Origin: Lachnospiraceae bacterium
Lineage (GTDB): Bacteria > Bacillota > Clostridia > Lachnospirales > Lachnospiraceae
Length of the DNA: 50,702 nucleotides
NCBI GenBank assembly: GCA_017525525.1
Contig: JAFXSQ010000037.1
Coordinates: 1-50,702, forward strand
Direction of reading: 5' to 3'
Positions within the stretch are counted from its first letter, which is position 1, and each line of letters starts with the position of its first letter. Below the pieces are notes generated by a model that ran no database searches, had not been told where the DNA came from, and saw nothing but the letters and a program-made list of their open reading frames with translations. Made by a program: the position numbers and the translations under genes. Shown here piece after piece: positions 24,284 to 33,607 of the stretch.

Positions 24284-25942
24284 ATGAATAACAAGAATAA
24301 GGTTTTCGGCATACTGGGTGTAGTGATAGTGCTCGCTATGTGCTGTGTGCTGGTAGCATCGATTGCCATGAAATCTTCGAAGAAGAATGAGACAACGACA
24401 ACGGCGCAAAATACGGCAGCGGCAAACGGGCCGTATACCCTCGAGGATCTCGCGAATCAGGTAACCGTAAGAGAAGCTACAAAGAAGAAGGGCGTTGTGT
24501 CTTTTGATAATAACAACCTTTATGATGAGCTTCCGGAGATAGACAAGTATCCGCTTGCCGTAACGGGTAACGGCGATGTTGATATCGAGATATTTACTTC
24601 GGGAGAGAAGGCCGGCAAGGACACCGATTCATGGCTTATCGATGTTGCCACTGCGTTCAACAGCAGCGGAAACACACTTGCTGACGGCAAGAGTGTGACG
24701 ATGAGCGTGAGGTCCGTTGCGTCCGGAACCGCGGCTGATTACATCATATCCAACAAGTATGTCCCGGATCTTTACACGCCGAGCAACACTCTCTTTGGAG
24801 AGTATGCGAAGACCAACGGCGGAGATCTTGAACTCTATGAAGAGAGACTTGTGGGAAATACCGCAGGAATTCTGGTCAAGAAGGGGACGTATTCGGACTT
24901 TGATTCGGTTATCAAGGCTGTTCAGGACAACAAGATAAATGTGGGCTACACCAATCCCCAAACCAGCGCGACGGGACTTAACCTGCTCCTCACGTTGTTA
25001 AAGGACGGAACCGAGAATTTTATTTCGTTTAACGCTAATATACCTTATGTAGCTTACACGACACAGCAGATGAGGGATAGCGCTTCCAACGGAAGCTTAG
25101 ACGGAATGCTGACCGAGTATCAGGCTTACATCAACGATGAGAATCTTACTTCGGTTTATGACTTTATACCCTTCGGCGTAAGGCATGACAATCCGGTGTT
25201 TATATGCCAGAAGAGTTCGAAGAGTCCGGATGAACTTGAAGCCGTTCAGATGGTCGTGGATTTCTGCAAGAGCAGTGAGCTGCAGCGCATCGCCACCGAA
25301 AAGGGCTTTAATGCGAATGATGATTACAAATCGGATTTATCCTTCTCGGGAGCTGAGGTGACACAGGGACTCGCAACTTACAAGAAGGAGAAGGATAATG
25401 GCAAGGACATAATAGCGGTCTTTGTTGCCGATTGTTCCGGTTCTATGGACGGCGAGCCTATGCTCCAGCTGAAGAATTCGCTGTCCAACGGACTTTCGTA
25501 CATCAACGAGAATAATTATGTCGGACTTATAAGCTATTCGAGCGATGTGGTTGTCGAACTTCCGATCGCCCAGCTCGATCTGAACCAGAGAGCATACTTC
25601 CAGGGAGCTATAGACAACATGAATGCCAACGGTGGTACCAGCACCTACGAGGCAGTGGTCATCGCGGCGAAGATGGTTAAGGAAAAGCAGGCGGAGCTTC
25701 CGGATGCAAAGTGCATGATAATTCTCCTTTCCGACGGCTACGCAAACGGATACATGGAGATAGACGATATACAGAACGCCATCAAGGACACAGGGATTCC
25801 GGTTTACACCATCAGCTACGGTGACGACGCCGACAAGACGGCCTTAAAGAGCATATCCGATATAAACGAAGCGGCAAGCATCAATGCCGACTCGGACGAT
25901 ATCGTGTACAAGCTCAAGAGCTTGTTCAACAGCCAGCTGTAA
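24284..25942 (+). CDS. Solute-binding/VWA fusion surface protein
   Basis: A 552-residue protein with an N-terminal membrane anchor (GVVIVLAMCCVLVASIAM), a region like an extracellular solute-binding protein (about 80-350) and a C-terminal von Willebrand A domain. The VWA domain carries the metal site DCSGSMDG (DxSxS), with a Thr in GGTSTYEA and an Asp in LLSDGYANG. It probably sits on the outer face of the membrane and binds a protein or peptide ligand. Its partners may be the two genes before it. The exact role is unknown. Confidence 0.82.
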   Translation: MNNKNKVFGILGVVIVLAMCCVLVASIAMKSSKKNETTTTAQNTAAANGPYTLEDLANQVTVREATKKKGVVSFDNNNLYDELPEIDKYPLAVTGNGDVDIEIFTSGEKAGKDTDSWLIDVATAFNSSGNTLADGKSVTMSVRSVASGTAADYIISNKYVPDLYTPSNTLFGEYAKTNGGDLELYEERLVGNTAGILVKKGTYSDFDSVIKAVQDNKINVGYTNPQTSATGLNLLLTLLKDGTENFISFNANIPYVAYTTQQMRDSASNGSLDGMLTEYQAYINDENLTSVYDFIPFGVRHDNPVFICQKSSKSPDELEAVQMVVDFCKSSELQRIATEKGFNANDDYKSDLSFSGAEVTQGLATYKKEKDNGKDIIAVFVADCSGSMDGEPMLQLKNSLSNGLSYINENNYVGLISYSSDVVVELPIAQLDLNQRAYFQGAIDNMNANGGTSTYEAVVIAAKMVKEKQAELPDAKCMIILLSDGYANGYMEIDDIQNAIKDTGIPVYTISYGDDADKTALKSISDINEAASINADSDDIVYKLKSLFNSQL

Positions 25943-25980
25943 GCTGTGGTTAAAGTGGACTGTTAAATCGGTATATGTAA

Positions 25981-26020
25981 CATCAGGGTATAAGGAAAGC
26001 GATATCCTTATGCCCTGATG
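25981..26020 (+). terminator. Long hairpin, probable terminator
   Basis: Sixteen-bp stem: CATCAGGGTATAAGGA pairs with TCCTTATGCCCTGATG with a single G-T pair. The tail TTTGTCTATA is a weak T-run. It lies after the VWA gene. Confidence 0.6.
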
Positions 26021-26051
26021 TTTGTCTATATAGAATAGAGGAGATAAAACA

Positions 26052-27125
26052 ATGCATAAACGGGAAAAAATAGTGGTAATAATCTGTTTGTTAGCGATAA
26101 TTGCTTCGGTAACGGTTATTATCGTTACGCTAAAAACTCACAAAAAGACAGGGGAGAATCCCGGTGAGGTTGCGGTATCTGCTCAGACAGAAGTGCTTTC
26201 GCAGGACAATAAATCTAAAAACGAAAGCACAGACGAAGCAGATTCTTTAGCCGGACAAAATAATAAAGCTATTGATGAGGATAATGAGACTGAAAAGGAA
26301 TCAGAAAGTAGCGTTAAAAATGGAAAGGAAAAAAACACAAAGGATATTACGGGAAAGAACACGGAGACTACTGTTGAAATAAAATCTGAAACCACATCTG
26401 AAACAACAACCGAAGAGAGTAAGCAGCAGCGGGATTCACTTAGCTATCTGTACGGATATGATTCATTCAGCAGATTTGATATAAATCGGATTGCAAAGGA
26501 TTATGGTGCATTGGATTCTGAGAATCCGGAGACAAGCGCGAATTATGTCGAGTTTCGGTATGATATAACGGATACGGGTTCGGGATATAAGGTTGTAGGT
26601 AAGGTGAGAACGAAAATCCGTATATCTCAGGATGAGTACCAAGAGTATCTGGGAAGGGCGTTGGGTGATCATAGGATGGAGCAGGTAACGCCGGAGGGTG
26701 AATATGATCCGAATGCATATATCCCGAACAAGGTGGTTTATGAGGTAAATCAAGCGGAAAAGCTTGTTCATTCAGGCATAGAGTATACTATTACCGAATA
26801 TTACATGAATGATCAGGGCCGTGGTAACTGTACTCTTGTTGATGAGTTCGGGAACACCTGTGTTGTCAGTAATGACTTGAGTCCGGAAGTCGACGGAAAT
26901 GGATTGTATTTTAATATGTGGGTAAGCGCTGAAGATGCGACAATAATAATCCCTTATGGAACTGCCTGTGAGCAAGGATTTAGCCGTCTCATTGAAAGCG
27001 GCTCTGATAACGGTAATCTGGACTTCTTTGAAATCTTTGGCTTCAAGCTTAACAAGAAGGGGGAGGTTTCTGAAGTAATACCGTTCGAGGAAATAACCAA
27101 AATGGGATATAATCTTGATCCTTGA
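26052..27125 (+). CDS. Unknown anchored extracytoplasmic protein
   Basis: A 357-residue protein. One N-terminal membrane helix (IVVIICLLAIIASVTVIIVTL) anchors it outside the cell; a low-complexity linker rich in Glu, Ser, Thr and Lys spans about residues 35-125; a folded domain follows to the end. The family is not recognised. It is AT-richer in codon choice than the neighbours. GAGGAG precedes the ATG. It appears to be a single-gene unit, lying between two terminator hairpins. Confidence 0.7.
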   Translation: MHKREKIVVIICLLAIIASVTVIIVTLKTHKKTGENPGEVAVSAQTEVLSQDNKSKNESTDEADSLAGQNNKAIDEDNETEKESESSVKNGKEKNTKDITGKNTETTVEIKSETTSETTTEESKQQRDSLSYLYGYDSFSRFDINRIAKDYGALDSENPETSANYVEFRYDITDTGSGYKVVGKVRTKIRISQDEYQEYLGRALGDHRMEQVTPEGEYDPNAYIPNKVVYEVNQAEKLVHSGIEYTITEYYMNDQGRGNCTLVDEFGNTCVVSNDLSPEVDGNGLYFNMWVSAEDATIIIPYGTACEQGFSRLIESGSDNGNLDFFEIFGFKLNKKGEVSEVIPFEEITKMGYNLDP

Positions 27126-27174
27126 TGCGCTGATATTTATTACAGGGTGTATTCGCAGAGTGATATTATTAGTG

Positions 27175-27206
27175 GAGCAGGAGAGTTAAATCTCCTGCTC
27201 TTTTTG
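27175..27206 (+). terminator. Intrinsic terminator
   Basis: Perfect 10-bp stem GAGCAGGAGA/TCTCCTGCTC, loop GTTAAA, then TTTTTG. Confidence 0.92.
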
Positions 27207-27252
27207 TTGATTGTAAGCATAGACTAAACACGATCAGATAAAAATCGTTCCT

Positions 27253-27281
27253 TTACACAAGACCGCAAAAATGGTACAATA
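27253..27281 (+). promoter_or_regulatory. Sigma-A-type promoter
   Basis: TTTACA at 27253-27258, a 17-base spacer and TACAAT at 27276-27281. It lies about 45 bases before the start of the following membrane protein and probably also serves glgB. Confidence 0.65.
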
Positions 27282-27324
27282 TCAGAGATTGGGTAAATAG
27301 GATTTATGTAAGAAGGAAAATGAT

Positions 27325-27984
27325 ATGTCTAAGGTGTACAGCCGTATGCAGGCGGCTTGTTGTATAAGTATTGCCGTGTTCATTTTGAGCTTTGCTCTGT
27401 GCCTGCTGGTGTGGAATAATCGCTTGCTGATAGGCAACTTTACATCAGATACCGATGCGGGCGGAGTGAATGCGAGCGGGCTTACGGCGTTCGAAAAGCA
27501 GCTTGTATATACGCAGCTTATGGACAGTTTTGTGAATAGCAAAGAGAGCGGCTATAAGATATCGGGCTATGAGATCTCGAAGAGGAATGAGGAGACGCTG
27601 GACGGCTTTAAGAAGACTTATGTAAAGGCTGAGTGGATATCTATTGTGTCCGCGGTCATAACGGTGCTTCTTTTGGCCAGGCTTAGGAAGCGGAGGATGT
27701 TCGATGCCCTCGTTATAGGCGGGTGCTTAGCCGGGGCGTGCACGGCGCTCAACGCCTTGCTTCTCATGGTGCTTAATACCGATAAGGCGCTGAGCTTTAA
27801 GGCGGCTTTTTTCCATGGTGAGTACGACTTTCTGAAGGGTGACGATGTATTAAAAACCCTGTTCCCTGCGGACTTCTTCGGCAGGATGGCGGGGCTGTAT
27901 GTGCTCTTTGTTGTAGTTCTTGCGCTGATATTTGCATTTTCCAAATGGCTGATAGGCTTTTTGGGAAGACCACATAAATTCTAA
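27325..27984 (+). CDS. Unknown membrane protein, four membrane segments
   Basis: A 219-residue protein with about four membrane segments: near residues 10-30, 97-115, 130-152 and 188-212. An outside loop lies between the first two. The pattern resembles small TIGR01906-type integral membrane proteins of Firmicutes, but I am not certain. AGAAGGAAAA precedes the ATG. It is followed 29 bases later by glgB in the same direction. Confidence 0.65.
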   Translation: MSKVYSRMQAACCISIAVFILSFALCLLVWNNRLLIGNFTSDTDAGGVNASGLTAFEKQLVYTQLMDSFVNSKESGYKISGYEISKRNEETLDGFKKTYVKAEWISIVSAVITVLLLARLRKRRMFDALVIGGCLAGACTALNALLLMVLNTDKALSFKAAFFHGEYDFLKGDDVLKTLFPADFFGRMAGLYVLFVVVLALIFAFSKWLIGFLGRPHKF

Positions 27985-28013
27985 TCATTTATTATCATAA
28001 ACGGAGGTATGCT

Positions 28014-30242
28014 ATGAACAAGAGACTTGAAGACTGGGTTAACTGGGTGCTTTATGATGAGCTTAAAAGAGGTGAGTTAAATGCCCCGAAGCATCTCTTA
28101 GGTATCCATGATTACGGTGAAGGTCAGGTTATAACCTGCTACAGGCCTTATTCGAACAGGGTTACGGTTGCTACATCTACAGGAAAAGGCGAGGCAGAGC
28201 TAGAGGAGCTTGCTGACGGCTTCTACGGCATATATTTCCCGAAGAAGAAATTCAAGGACAAGAAATATCGCATAACAACGGAGTATAATGACGGAACCTC
28301 CGTTACGACCGCAGACTGCTATGCATTTGACGGTCAGATATCCGACTATGACGTGTACCTCTTTGCCGAGGGCAAGAATTATGATATCTACGACAAGCTC
28401 GGCGCGCATCCAATGACGATAGACGGCGTGAAGGGAACCTACTTTGCGGTATGGGCTCCTCACGCAAGAAGAGTGTCGGTTGTGGGAAGCTTTAACATGT
28501 GGGACGGCAATCTCCATCCCATGCAGCTTCATCCGGCTTCGGGAATATACGAGCTCTTCATACCGGATGTGGGACCTGGAACGGTATACAAGTACCAGAT
28601 ACTTACCCGTGAAGGAGAAATCCTCTTCAAGGCGGATCCCTACGGTAATTACAATCAGATGAGGCCGGAGAACGCGAGTGTTGTGGCCGACATCAATTCT
28701 TATAAGTGGTCAGATTCAAAATGGATCGATGAGAGAAACAAGATCAGCCGTGTACAGCGCATGAAGAGTCCTGTTTCAATCTACGAGTGCCATCTCGGCT
28801 CCTGGAAGAAGAAGGACGAGGACTCCGACTTCGGCTTCTACAATTACCGTGAGCTGGCGCAGATGATAGGCGATTATGTAAAGGAAATGGGCTATACCCA
28901 TGTTGAGCTTATGGGCATAGCCGAGTATCCCTTCGATGGTTCATGGGGCTATCAGGTGACGAATTACTTCGCGCCCACAAGCCGTTACGGAACTCCGGAA
29001 GACTTTATGTACTTTATAGATCACATGCATAAGCTCGGAATAGGCGTTATCCTTGACTGGGTACCGGCGCATTTCCCGAGAGATGCGCACGGTCTCGGAC
29101 GCTTCGACGGCATGCCGCTTTACGAGCATCCGGATCCGAGACGTGGAGAGCACCCTGACTGGGGTACATACATCTTCGATTACGGCAGGAACGAGGTGTC
29201 GAACTTCCTTACCGCAAATGCGCTCTTCTGGGTTGAGAAGTTCCATGTGGATGCGCTGCGTGTGGATGCGGTTGCTTCCATGCTTTATCTTGACTATGGC
29301 AAGCAGAACGGACAGTGGCTCCCGAACGAGGATGGCGGTAACGAGAATTACGATGCTATCAAGTTCCTTCAGAAGGTTAATGAGGTAATGGAGAAGAGAA
29401 ATCCCGGCGCATACCTTATCGCAGAGGAGTCTACCGCATGGGCCGGCGTTACATCTCCGGTTTCCATGAAGGGACTCGGCTTCCTCTTCAAGTGGAATAT
29501 GGGCTGGATGAACGACTTCCTGGAGTACATGAAGCTCGATCCGTACTTCAGGTCATTCAACCACAACAAGCTTACCTTCAGTCTTACATATACTTACGCA
29601 GAGAATTACATACTCGTTATCTCGCATGACGAGGTTGTTCACTTAAAGTGTTCGATGATCAACAAGATGCCCGGCTTCGAGGTCGACAAGTTCGCAAACC
29701 TCCGTACGGCTTACGGATTTATGTTCGGTCATCCCGGCAAGAAGCTCCTCTTCATGGGACAGGAGTTTGCTCAGCTTCGCGAATGGTCTGAGGCAAGGTC
29801 ACTTGACTGGTTCCTGCTTGACCAGCCGCTTCATTCTAAGATGCAGAACTTCGTGAAGGCTTTGAACCATATGTACACCAAGTACGATGCACTTTATTAT
29901 AATGATAACGAGAACATGGGCTTTGAGTGGATCAAGTGTGACGACGCCGAGTCCGGAATAGTTGCATTCATCAGAAGAGGAAAGAGCTCTAAGGATCAGC
30001 TTATGTTCGTATGTAACTTCGTACCGGTTGAGAGAACCACTCACATGGTTGGCGCTCCATGCCTTACAAAGTATGAGGAGATACTTAACTCAGACGCCGA
30101 GGAGTTCGGCGGAAAGGGAAGGACGAACGGCGTTGTTGCCGCAGTCAACCAGCCATGCGACAGGATGAAGTACTCGGTATGCCTTACCATAGCACCGCTT
30201 TCAATGATGGTATTCAGGTACGACTATACCGATAAGAATTAA
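28014..30242 (+). CDS. glgB: 1,4-alpha-glucan branching enzyme
   Basis: GlgB forms alpha-1,6 branches in glycogen. The protein has 742 residues. An N-terminal region of about 105 residues and a CBM48-like domain (about 130-220, with WAPHARRVSVVGSFNMWDG) precede the GH13 catalytic barrel. The conserved regions are DWVPAHFPRDAHGL, ALRVDAVASMLYLDY with the nucleophile Asp, IAEEST with the acid Glu, and ISHDEVVH. Codon use is biased as in highly expressed genes. GGAGG precedes the ATG. No other glycogen gene is nearby. Confidence 0.96.
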   Translation: MNKRLEDWVNWVLYDELKRGELNAPKHLLGIHDYGEGQVITCYRPYSNRVTVATSTGKGEAELEELADGFYGIYFPKKKFKDKKYRITTEYNDGTSVTTADCYAFDGQISDYDVYLFAEGKNYDIYDKLGAHPMTIDGVKGTYFAVWAPHARRVSVVGSFNMWDGNLHPMQLHPASGIYELFIPDVGPGTVYKYQILTREGEILFKADPYGNYNQMRPENASVVADINSYKWSDSKWIDERNKISRVQRMKSPVSIYECHLGSWKKKDEDSDFGFYNYRELAQMIGDYVKEMGYTHVELMGIAEYPFDGSWGYQVTNYFAPTSRYGTPEDFMYFIDHMHKLGIGVILDWVPAHFPRDAHGLGRFDGMPLYEHPDPRRGEHPDWGTYIFDYGRNEVSNFLTANALFWVEKFHVDALRVDAVASMLYLDYGKQNGQWLPNEDGGNENYDAIKFLQKVNEVMEKRNPGAYLIAEESTAWAGVTSPVSMKGLGFLFKWNMGWMNDFLEYMKLDPYFRSFNHNKLTFSLTYTYAENYILVISHDEVVHLKCSMINKMPGFEVDKFANLRTAYGFMFGHPGKKLLFMGQEFAQLREWSEARSLDWFLLDQPLHSKMQNFVKALNHMYTKYDALYYNDNENMGFEWIKCDDAESGIVAFIRRGKSSKDQLMFVCNFVPVERTTHMVGAPCLTKYEEILNSDAEEFGGKGRTNGVVAAVNQPCDRMKYSVCLTIAPLSMMVFRYDYTDKN

Positions 30243-30259
30243 GCCATAAATCAAAAAAC

Positions 30260-30916
30260 ATGAAATCTAAAAAAAAGATATTAAAGGATATAGCCATAGT
30301 CCTTATAACTACGGTATGCTTTATATTGTTCGTATTTATAGGGACTAATGTCTATGTAAGAATGTCGGTGAAGAAGCGAATCATGACGCATGAGGAGGCC
30401 TGCAGCAGCGGGGACTACGACTGTATAATAGTGATGGGCGCTTCGGTTTACGCCGACGATACACCGTCGCCCATGCTTGCGGACCGCATAGACGAAGGGG
30501 TGGCGCTTTATAAGGACGGCGCTTCGGATACCCTCATAATGAGCGGTGACAAAACTGACGAGGAGTACTACGACGAGGTTTCGGTCATGAAGGACTATGC
30601 TGTGGAGCAGGGAGTTCCCGAGGAGTGTATACTCCGCGACCCGGCGGGTTACTCGACCTATGAGACCATGTACAGGGTTGCGAAGCTCTACGAAGGAAAG
30701 CGTGTACTTATTGTCACACAGCAGTACCACCTTACCCGCACGGTATACGATGCCGTAAAGCTCGGCATGGACGCTTATGGGGTTCCGTGCGCGAAGATCA
30801 AATACAGTGGTCAGCTTAGACGAGATGTCCGCGAATGGCTAGCTATCTCGAAGGATTTCTTCTACACGATAGCACGCCCGGTACCGGACACGTTAAAGAG
30901 AAAAATCACACCTTAA
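30260..30916 (+). CDS. SanA/YdcF-type membrane protein (DUF218)
   Basis: A 218-residue protein with one N-terminal membrane helix (IAIVLITTVCFILFVFIGTNVYV) and a DUF218 domain outside. Conserved parts are CIIVMGASVYADDTPSPML..R, LIMSGD, YSTYETMYRVA and IVTQQYHLTR. The family includes SanA, linked to envelope integrity and vancomycin resistance at high temperature in E. coli; biochemical activity is not settled. It follows glgB by 17 bases with no clear ribosome site, so it may be translated by read-on coupling. Confidence 0.85.
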   Translation: MKSKKKILKDIAIVLITTVCFILFVFIGTNVYVRMSVKKRIMTHEEACSSGDYDCIIVMGASVYADDTPSPMLADRIDEGVALYKDGASDTLIMSGDKTDEEYYDEVSVMKDYAVEQGVPEECILRDPAGYSTYETMYRVAKLYEGKRVLIVTQQYHLTRTVYDAVKLGMDAYGVPCAKIKYSGQLRRDVREWLAISKDFFYTIARPVPDTLKRKITP

Positions 30917-30932
30917 ATAGGAGGAATAATAA

Positions 30933-31646
30933 ATGCAAGAACAATCATTGAAGGAATTGCTTTCGAGTAACGCATACCCGGGTCGTGGTATCGTGATAGG
31001 CCGTTGTGCCTGCGGGAAGTATGCGGTGACTGCATACTTTATCATGGGCAGGAGCTCAAACAGCCGCAACCGTGTCTTTGTTACCGAAGGAGAGGGAATA
31101 AGGACGCAGGCCTTTGACCCGAGCAAGCTCGAGGATCCGAGCCTTATAATATACGCGCCGGTAAGGGTGCTCGGCAAGGATACCATAGTTACAAACGGTG
31201 ATCAGACAGATACGGTATACGACGGTTTAAAGGACGGACTTACCTTCGAGCAGTCCTTAAGATCAAGGGAGTTTGAGCCGGACGGTCCGAATTACACTCC
31301 GCGTATCTCAGGCGTGATGCATGTAGAGAACGGAGAGTTCTCTTACCAGATGTCGATCCTTAAGAGTGCAGACGGCAATCCGGAGTGCTGCAACCGCTAT
31401 ACATTTTCATATGATAAGCCTATTGCGGGCGAGGGCCGCTTTATACATACCTACATGCAGGACGGAGATCCGCTCCCGAGCTTTGAGGGTGAGCCGGAGA
31501 AGGTTCACATCGAGGGCGATATCGATAAGTTTACCGAAGAGGTGTGGGAGGCCTTGAACCCGGAAAATAAGGTTTCGCTCTTTGTGAGGTTTATCAACAT
31601 AGAGACCGGAGAGTACGAGACCAGGATTAAGAATAAGAATGAGTGA
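30933..31646 (+). CDS. purO: IMP cyclohydrolase, PurO type
   Basis: A 237-residue PurO-type IMP cyclohydrolase, which closes the ring of FAICAR to give IMP, the last step of purine synthesis. The N-terminal pattern YPGRGIVIGRC..YAVTAYFIMGRSSNSRNRVF is typical, followed by YAPVRVLG and VTNGDQTDT. This family is best known from archaea; most bacteria use the N-terminal domain of PurH. The next gene encodes only the transformylase half, so the pair replaces PurH. AGGAGG is 11 bases before the ATG; the gap to the next gene is 26 bases. Confidence 0.88.
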   Translation: MQEQSLKELLSSNAYPGRGIVIGRCACGKYAVTAYFIMGRSSNSRNRVFVTEGEGIRTQAFDPSKLEDPSLIIYAPVRVLGKDTIVTNGDQTDTVYDGLKDGLTFEQSLRSREFEPDGPNYTPRISGVMHVENGEFSYQMSILKSADGNPECCNRYTFSYDKPIAGEGRFIHTYMQDGDPLPSFEGEPEKVHIEGDIDKFTEEVWEALNPENKVSLFVRFINIETGEYETRIKNKNE

Positions 31647-31672
31647 TTATGATTTAAGGAGAGAATAACAAA

Positions 31673-32851
31673 ATGAACGAGATTGAACTTAAATACGGCT
31701 GTAATCCTAATCAGAAGCCGTCAAGAATATACATGGAGGACGGAAGCGAGCTTCCTGTTACGGTATTGAACGGCAAGCCCGGCTACATCAATTTCCTTGA
31801 TGCATTCAACGGCTGGCAGCTTGTGAAGGAGCTGAAGAAGGCAACAGGGCTTCCGGCAGCTACCTCCTTCAAGCATGTTTCACCTGCGGGCGCTGCTGTC
31901 GGACTTCCGCTTGATGAGACCTTGGCTAAGATATACTGGGTTGATGACCTCGGAGAGTTAAGTCCTCTTGCGTGCGCTTATGCAAGAGCAAGAGGCGCTG
32001 ACAGAATGAGCTCCTTCGGAGACTTCATCGCTCTTTCGGATGTGTGCGATGCTGATACCGCAAGACTTATCAAGAGAGAGGTGTCGGACGGAGTTATCGC
32101 TCCGGGTTATACCGATGAAGCTCTTGAGATGCTCAAGGCAAAGAAGAAGGGCGGTTATAACGTAATTCAGATAGACGAGTCTTACGTGCCGGCAGAGATA
32201 GAGAGAAAGCAGGTATACGGCATAACCTTCGAGCAGGGAAGAAATGAGCTCAACATCGACAAAGAGCTTCTCTCCAATATAGTTACAAAGAACAAGGAGA
32301 TTCCCGAGTCTGCTTTGATAGACATGAAGATAGCTCTTATTACATTAAAATACACACAGTCGAATTCGGTGTGCTATGTAAAGGGCGGACAGGCCATAGG
32401 CATAGGCGCGGGCCAGCAGACAAGAATCCACTGTACAAGACTTGCGGGACAAAAGGCAGACAACTGGTTCTTGAGACAGGCGCCGCAGGTAATGAACCTT
32501 GAGTTTGTAGACGGCCTGGGACGCGCTGACAGGGATAATGCCATCGATGTGTATATCGGCGACGAGTATGAGGATGTGCTCCGTGAGGGCGAGTGGCAGA
32601 AGCGCTTCAAGACAAAGCCGCCCGTATTCACAAGAGAGGAAAAGAGAGCATGGCTCGATAAGAATACTGATGTCACACTTGGCTCAGATGCATTCTTCCC
32701 GTTCTCAGATAATATCGAGAGAGCAAAGAAGAGCGGAGTTAAGTATATAGCCGAGCCGGGCGGTTCGGTAAGGGATGATCTTGTGATTGAGTGTGCCGAC
32801 AGCTACGATATGGTTATGGCATTCACGGGCATAAGACTGTTCCATCACTAA
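31673..32851 (+). CDS. purH: Stand-alone AICAR formyltransferase (PurH-like)
   Basis: A 392-residue phosphoribosylaminoimidazolecarboxamide formyltransferase without the IMP cyclohydrolase domain; it moves a formyl group from 10-formyl-THF to AICAR. The catalytic Lys-His pair is in FKHVSPAGAAV, and other conserved parts are SFGDFIALSD, GGQAIGIGAGQQ(T)R and DAFFPFSDN. A full PurH is over 500 residues; the missing activity comes from the PurO protein just upstream. Ribosome site AAGGAGAG. A repeat-rich gap follows before greA. Confidence 0.92.
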   Translation: MNEIELKYGCNPNQKPSRIYMEDGSELPVTVLNGKPGYINFLDAFNGWQLVKELKKATGLPAATSFKHVSPAGAAVGLPLDETLAKIYWVDDLGELSPLACAYARARGADRMSSFGDFIALSDVCDADTARLIKREVSDGVIAPGYTDEALEMLKAKKKGGYNVIQIDESYVPAEIERKQVYGITFEQGRNELNIDKELLSNIVTKNKEIPESALIDMKIALITLKYTQSNSVCYVKGGQAIGIGAGQQTRIHCTRLAGQKADNWFLRQAPQVMNLEFVDGLGRADRDNAIDVYIGDEYEDVLREGEWQKRFKTKPPVFTREEKRAWLDKNTDVTLGSDAFFPFSDNIERAKKSGVKYIAEPGGSVRDDLVIECADSYDMVMAFTGIRLFHH

Positions 32852-32901
32852 GTAATACTTGCAAATATTGTTTTATATGGTAGAATGTACGAGGTTTTTA
32901 T

Positions 32902-32981
32902 GTTACTATTCACGATAAAATAGTGAAGCCGCGCCGAACGCGCAGCGGACGGGTCGTGGGTTGTGCGGGTGTGAATAGTAA
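32902..32981. repeat. Inverted-repeat element before greA
   Basis: Perfect 11-bp arms TTACTATTCAC (32902-32912) and GTGAATAGTAA (32971-32981) enclose a GC-rich centre (GCCGCGCCGAACGCGCAGCGG) that can fold further. No T-run follows. It looks like a small non-coding repeat; no second copy was seen in the window. Confidence 0.6.
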
Positions 32982-33015
32982 AATAGTAAAAGATTATTAA
33001 GGAAGGTAGAAAGCA

Positions 33016-33495
33016 ATGTCGGATAAGAAGAACTTACTTACATATGAGGGCTTGAAGAAGCTTGAGGAAGAGCTCCAGGATTTAAAGGTTAACCGCCGTC
33101 AGGAGGTTGCGCAGAAGATTAAAGAGGCAAGAGAGCAGGGCGACCTCTCAGAGAACGCTGAGTATGATGCAGCGAAGGACGAGCAGAGAGACATCGAGTC
33201 CAGAATTGAAGAGATTGAGAAGATCTTAAAGAATGCCGAGGTTATTGATGACGAAGAGTATGAGGCAGGTACTGTGGGCTTTAACTCTGAGGTTACCGTT
33301 CTCGATATGTCAAGGAATGAGGAAGTTACTTACAGAATAGTAGGTTCAACCGAGGCGAATATCCTCCTGAAGAAGATATCCAACGAGTCTCCTCTCGGCA
33401 GCGCTCTTATGAGAAAGAAGGTCGGAGACGTAGTTACCGTAGAGGCTCCGAACGGTGAGTTCGAGTATATGATAAAGGGAATCAAGAAGATATAA
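33016..33495 (+). CDS. greA: Transcription elongation factor GreA
   Basis: A 159-residue GreA, which rescues backtracked RNA polymerase by stimulating transcript cleavage. The N-terminal coiled coil has LTYEGLKKLEEELQDLK and EAREQGDLSENAEYDAAKDEQ, with the acidic tip residues. The C-terminal domain has SPLGSALMRKKVGDVV and ends in the usual F-x-x-x-I-x-x-I pattern. Ribosome site AAGGAAGG. The lysS gene follows after a 112-base gap. Confidence 0.96.
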   Translation: MSDKKNLLTYEGLKKLEEELQDLKVNRRQEVAQKIKEAREQGDLSENAEYDAAKDEQRDIESRIEEIEKILKNAEVIDDEEYEAGTVGFNSEVTVLDMSRNEEVTYRIVGSTEANILLKKISNESPLGSALMRKKVGDVVTVEAPNGEFEYMIKGIKKI

Positions 33496-33547
33496 TTGTG
33501 ACTAATGTATTAGATAAAAAGGCTAATTCATTAGACATTTTCAACAT

Positions 33548-33576
33548 GACAGCTGGTCGGCTGTCTTGTTGACTTT
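33548..33576 (+). terminator. Possible weak terminator after greA
   Basis: GACAGC (33548-33553) pairs with GCTGTC (33560-33565), followed by TTGTTGACTTTAT. The stem is short and the T-run is broken, so the call is weak. Confidence 0.35.
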
Positions 33577-33607
33577 ATAGGAATAATTGTTTTTAAGGAG
33601 AATTAAA

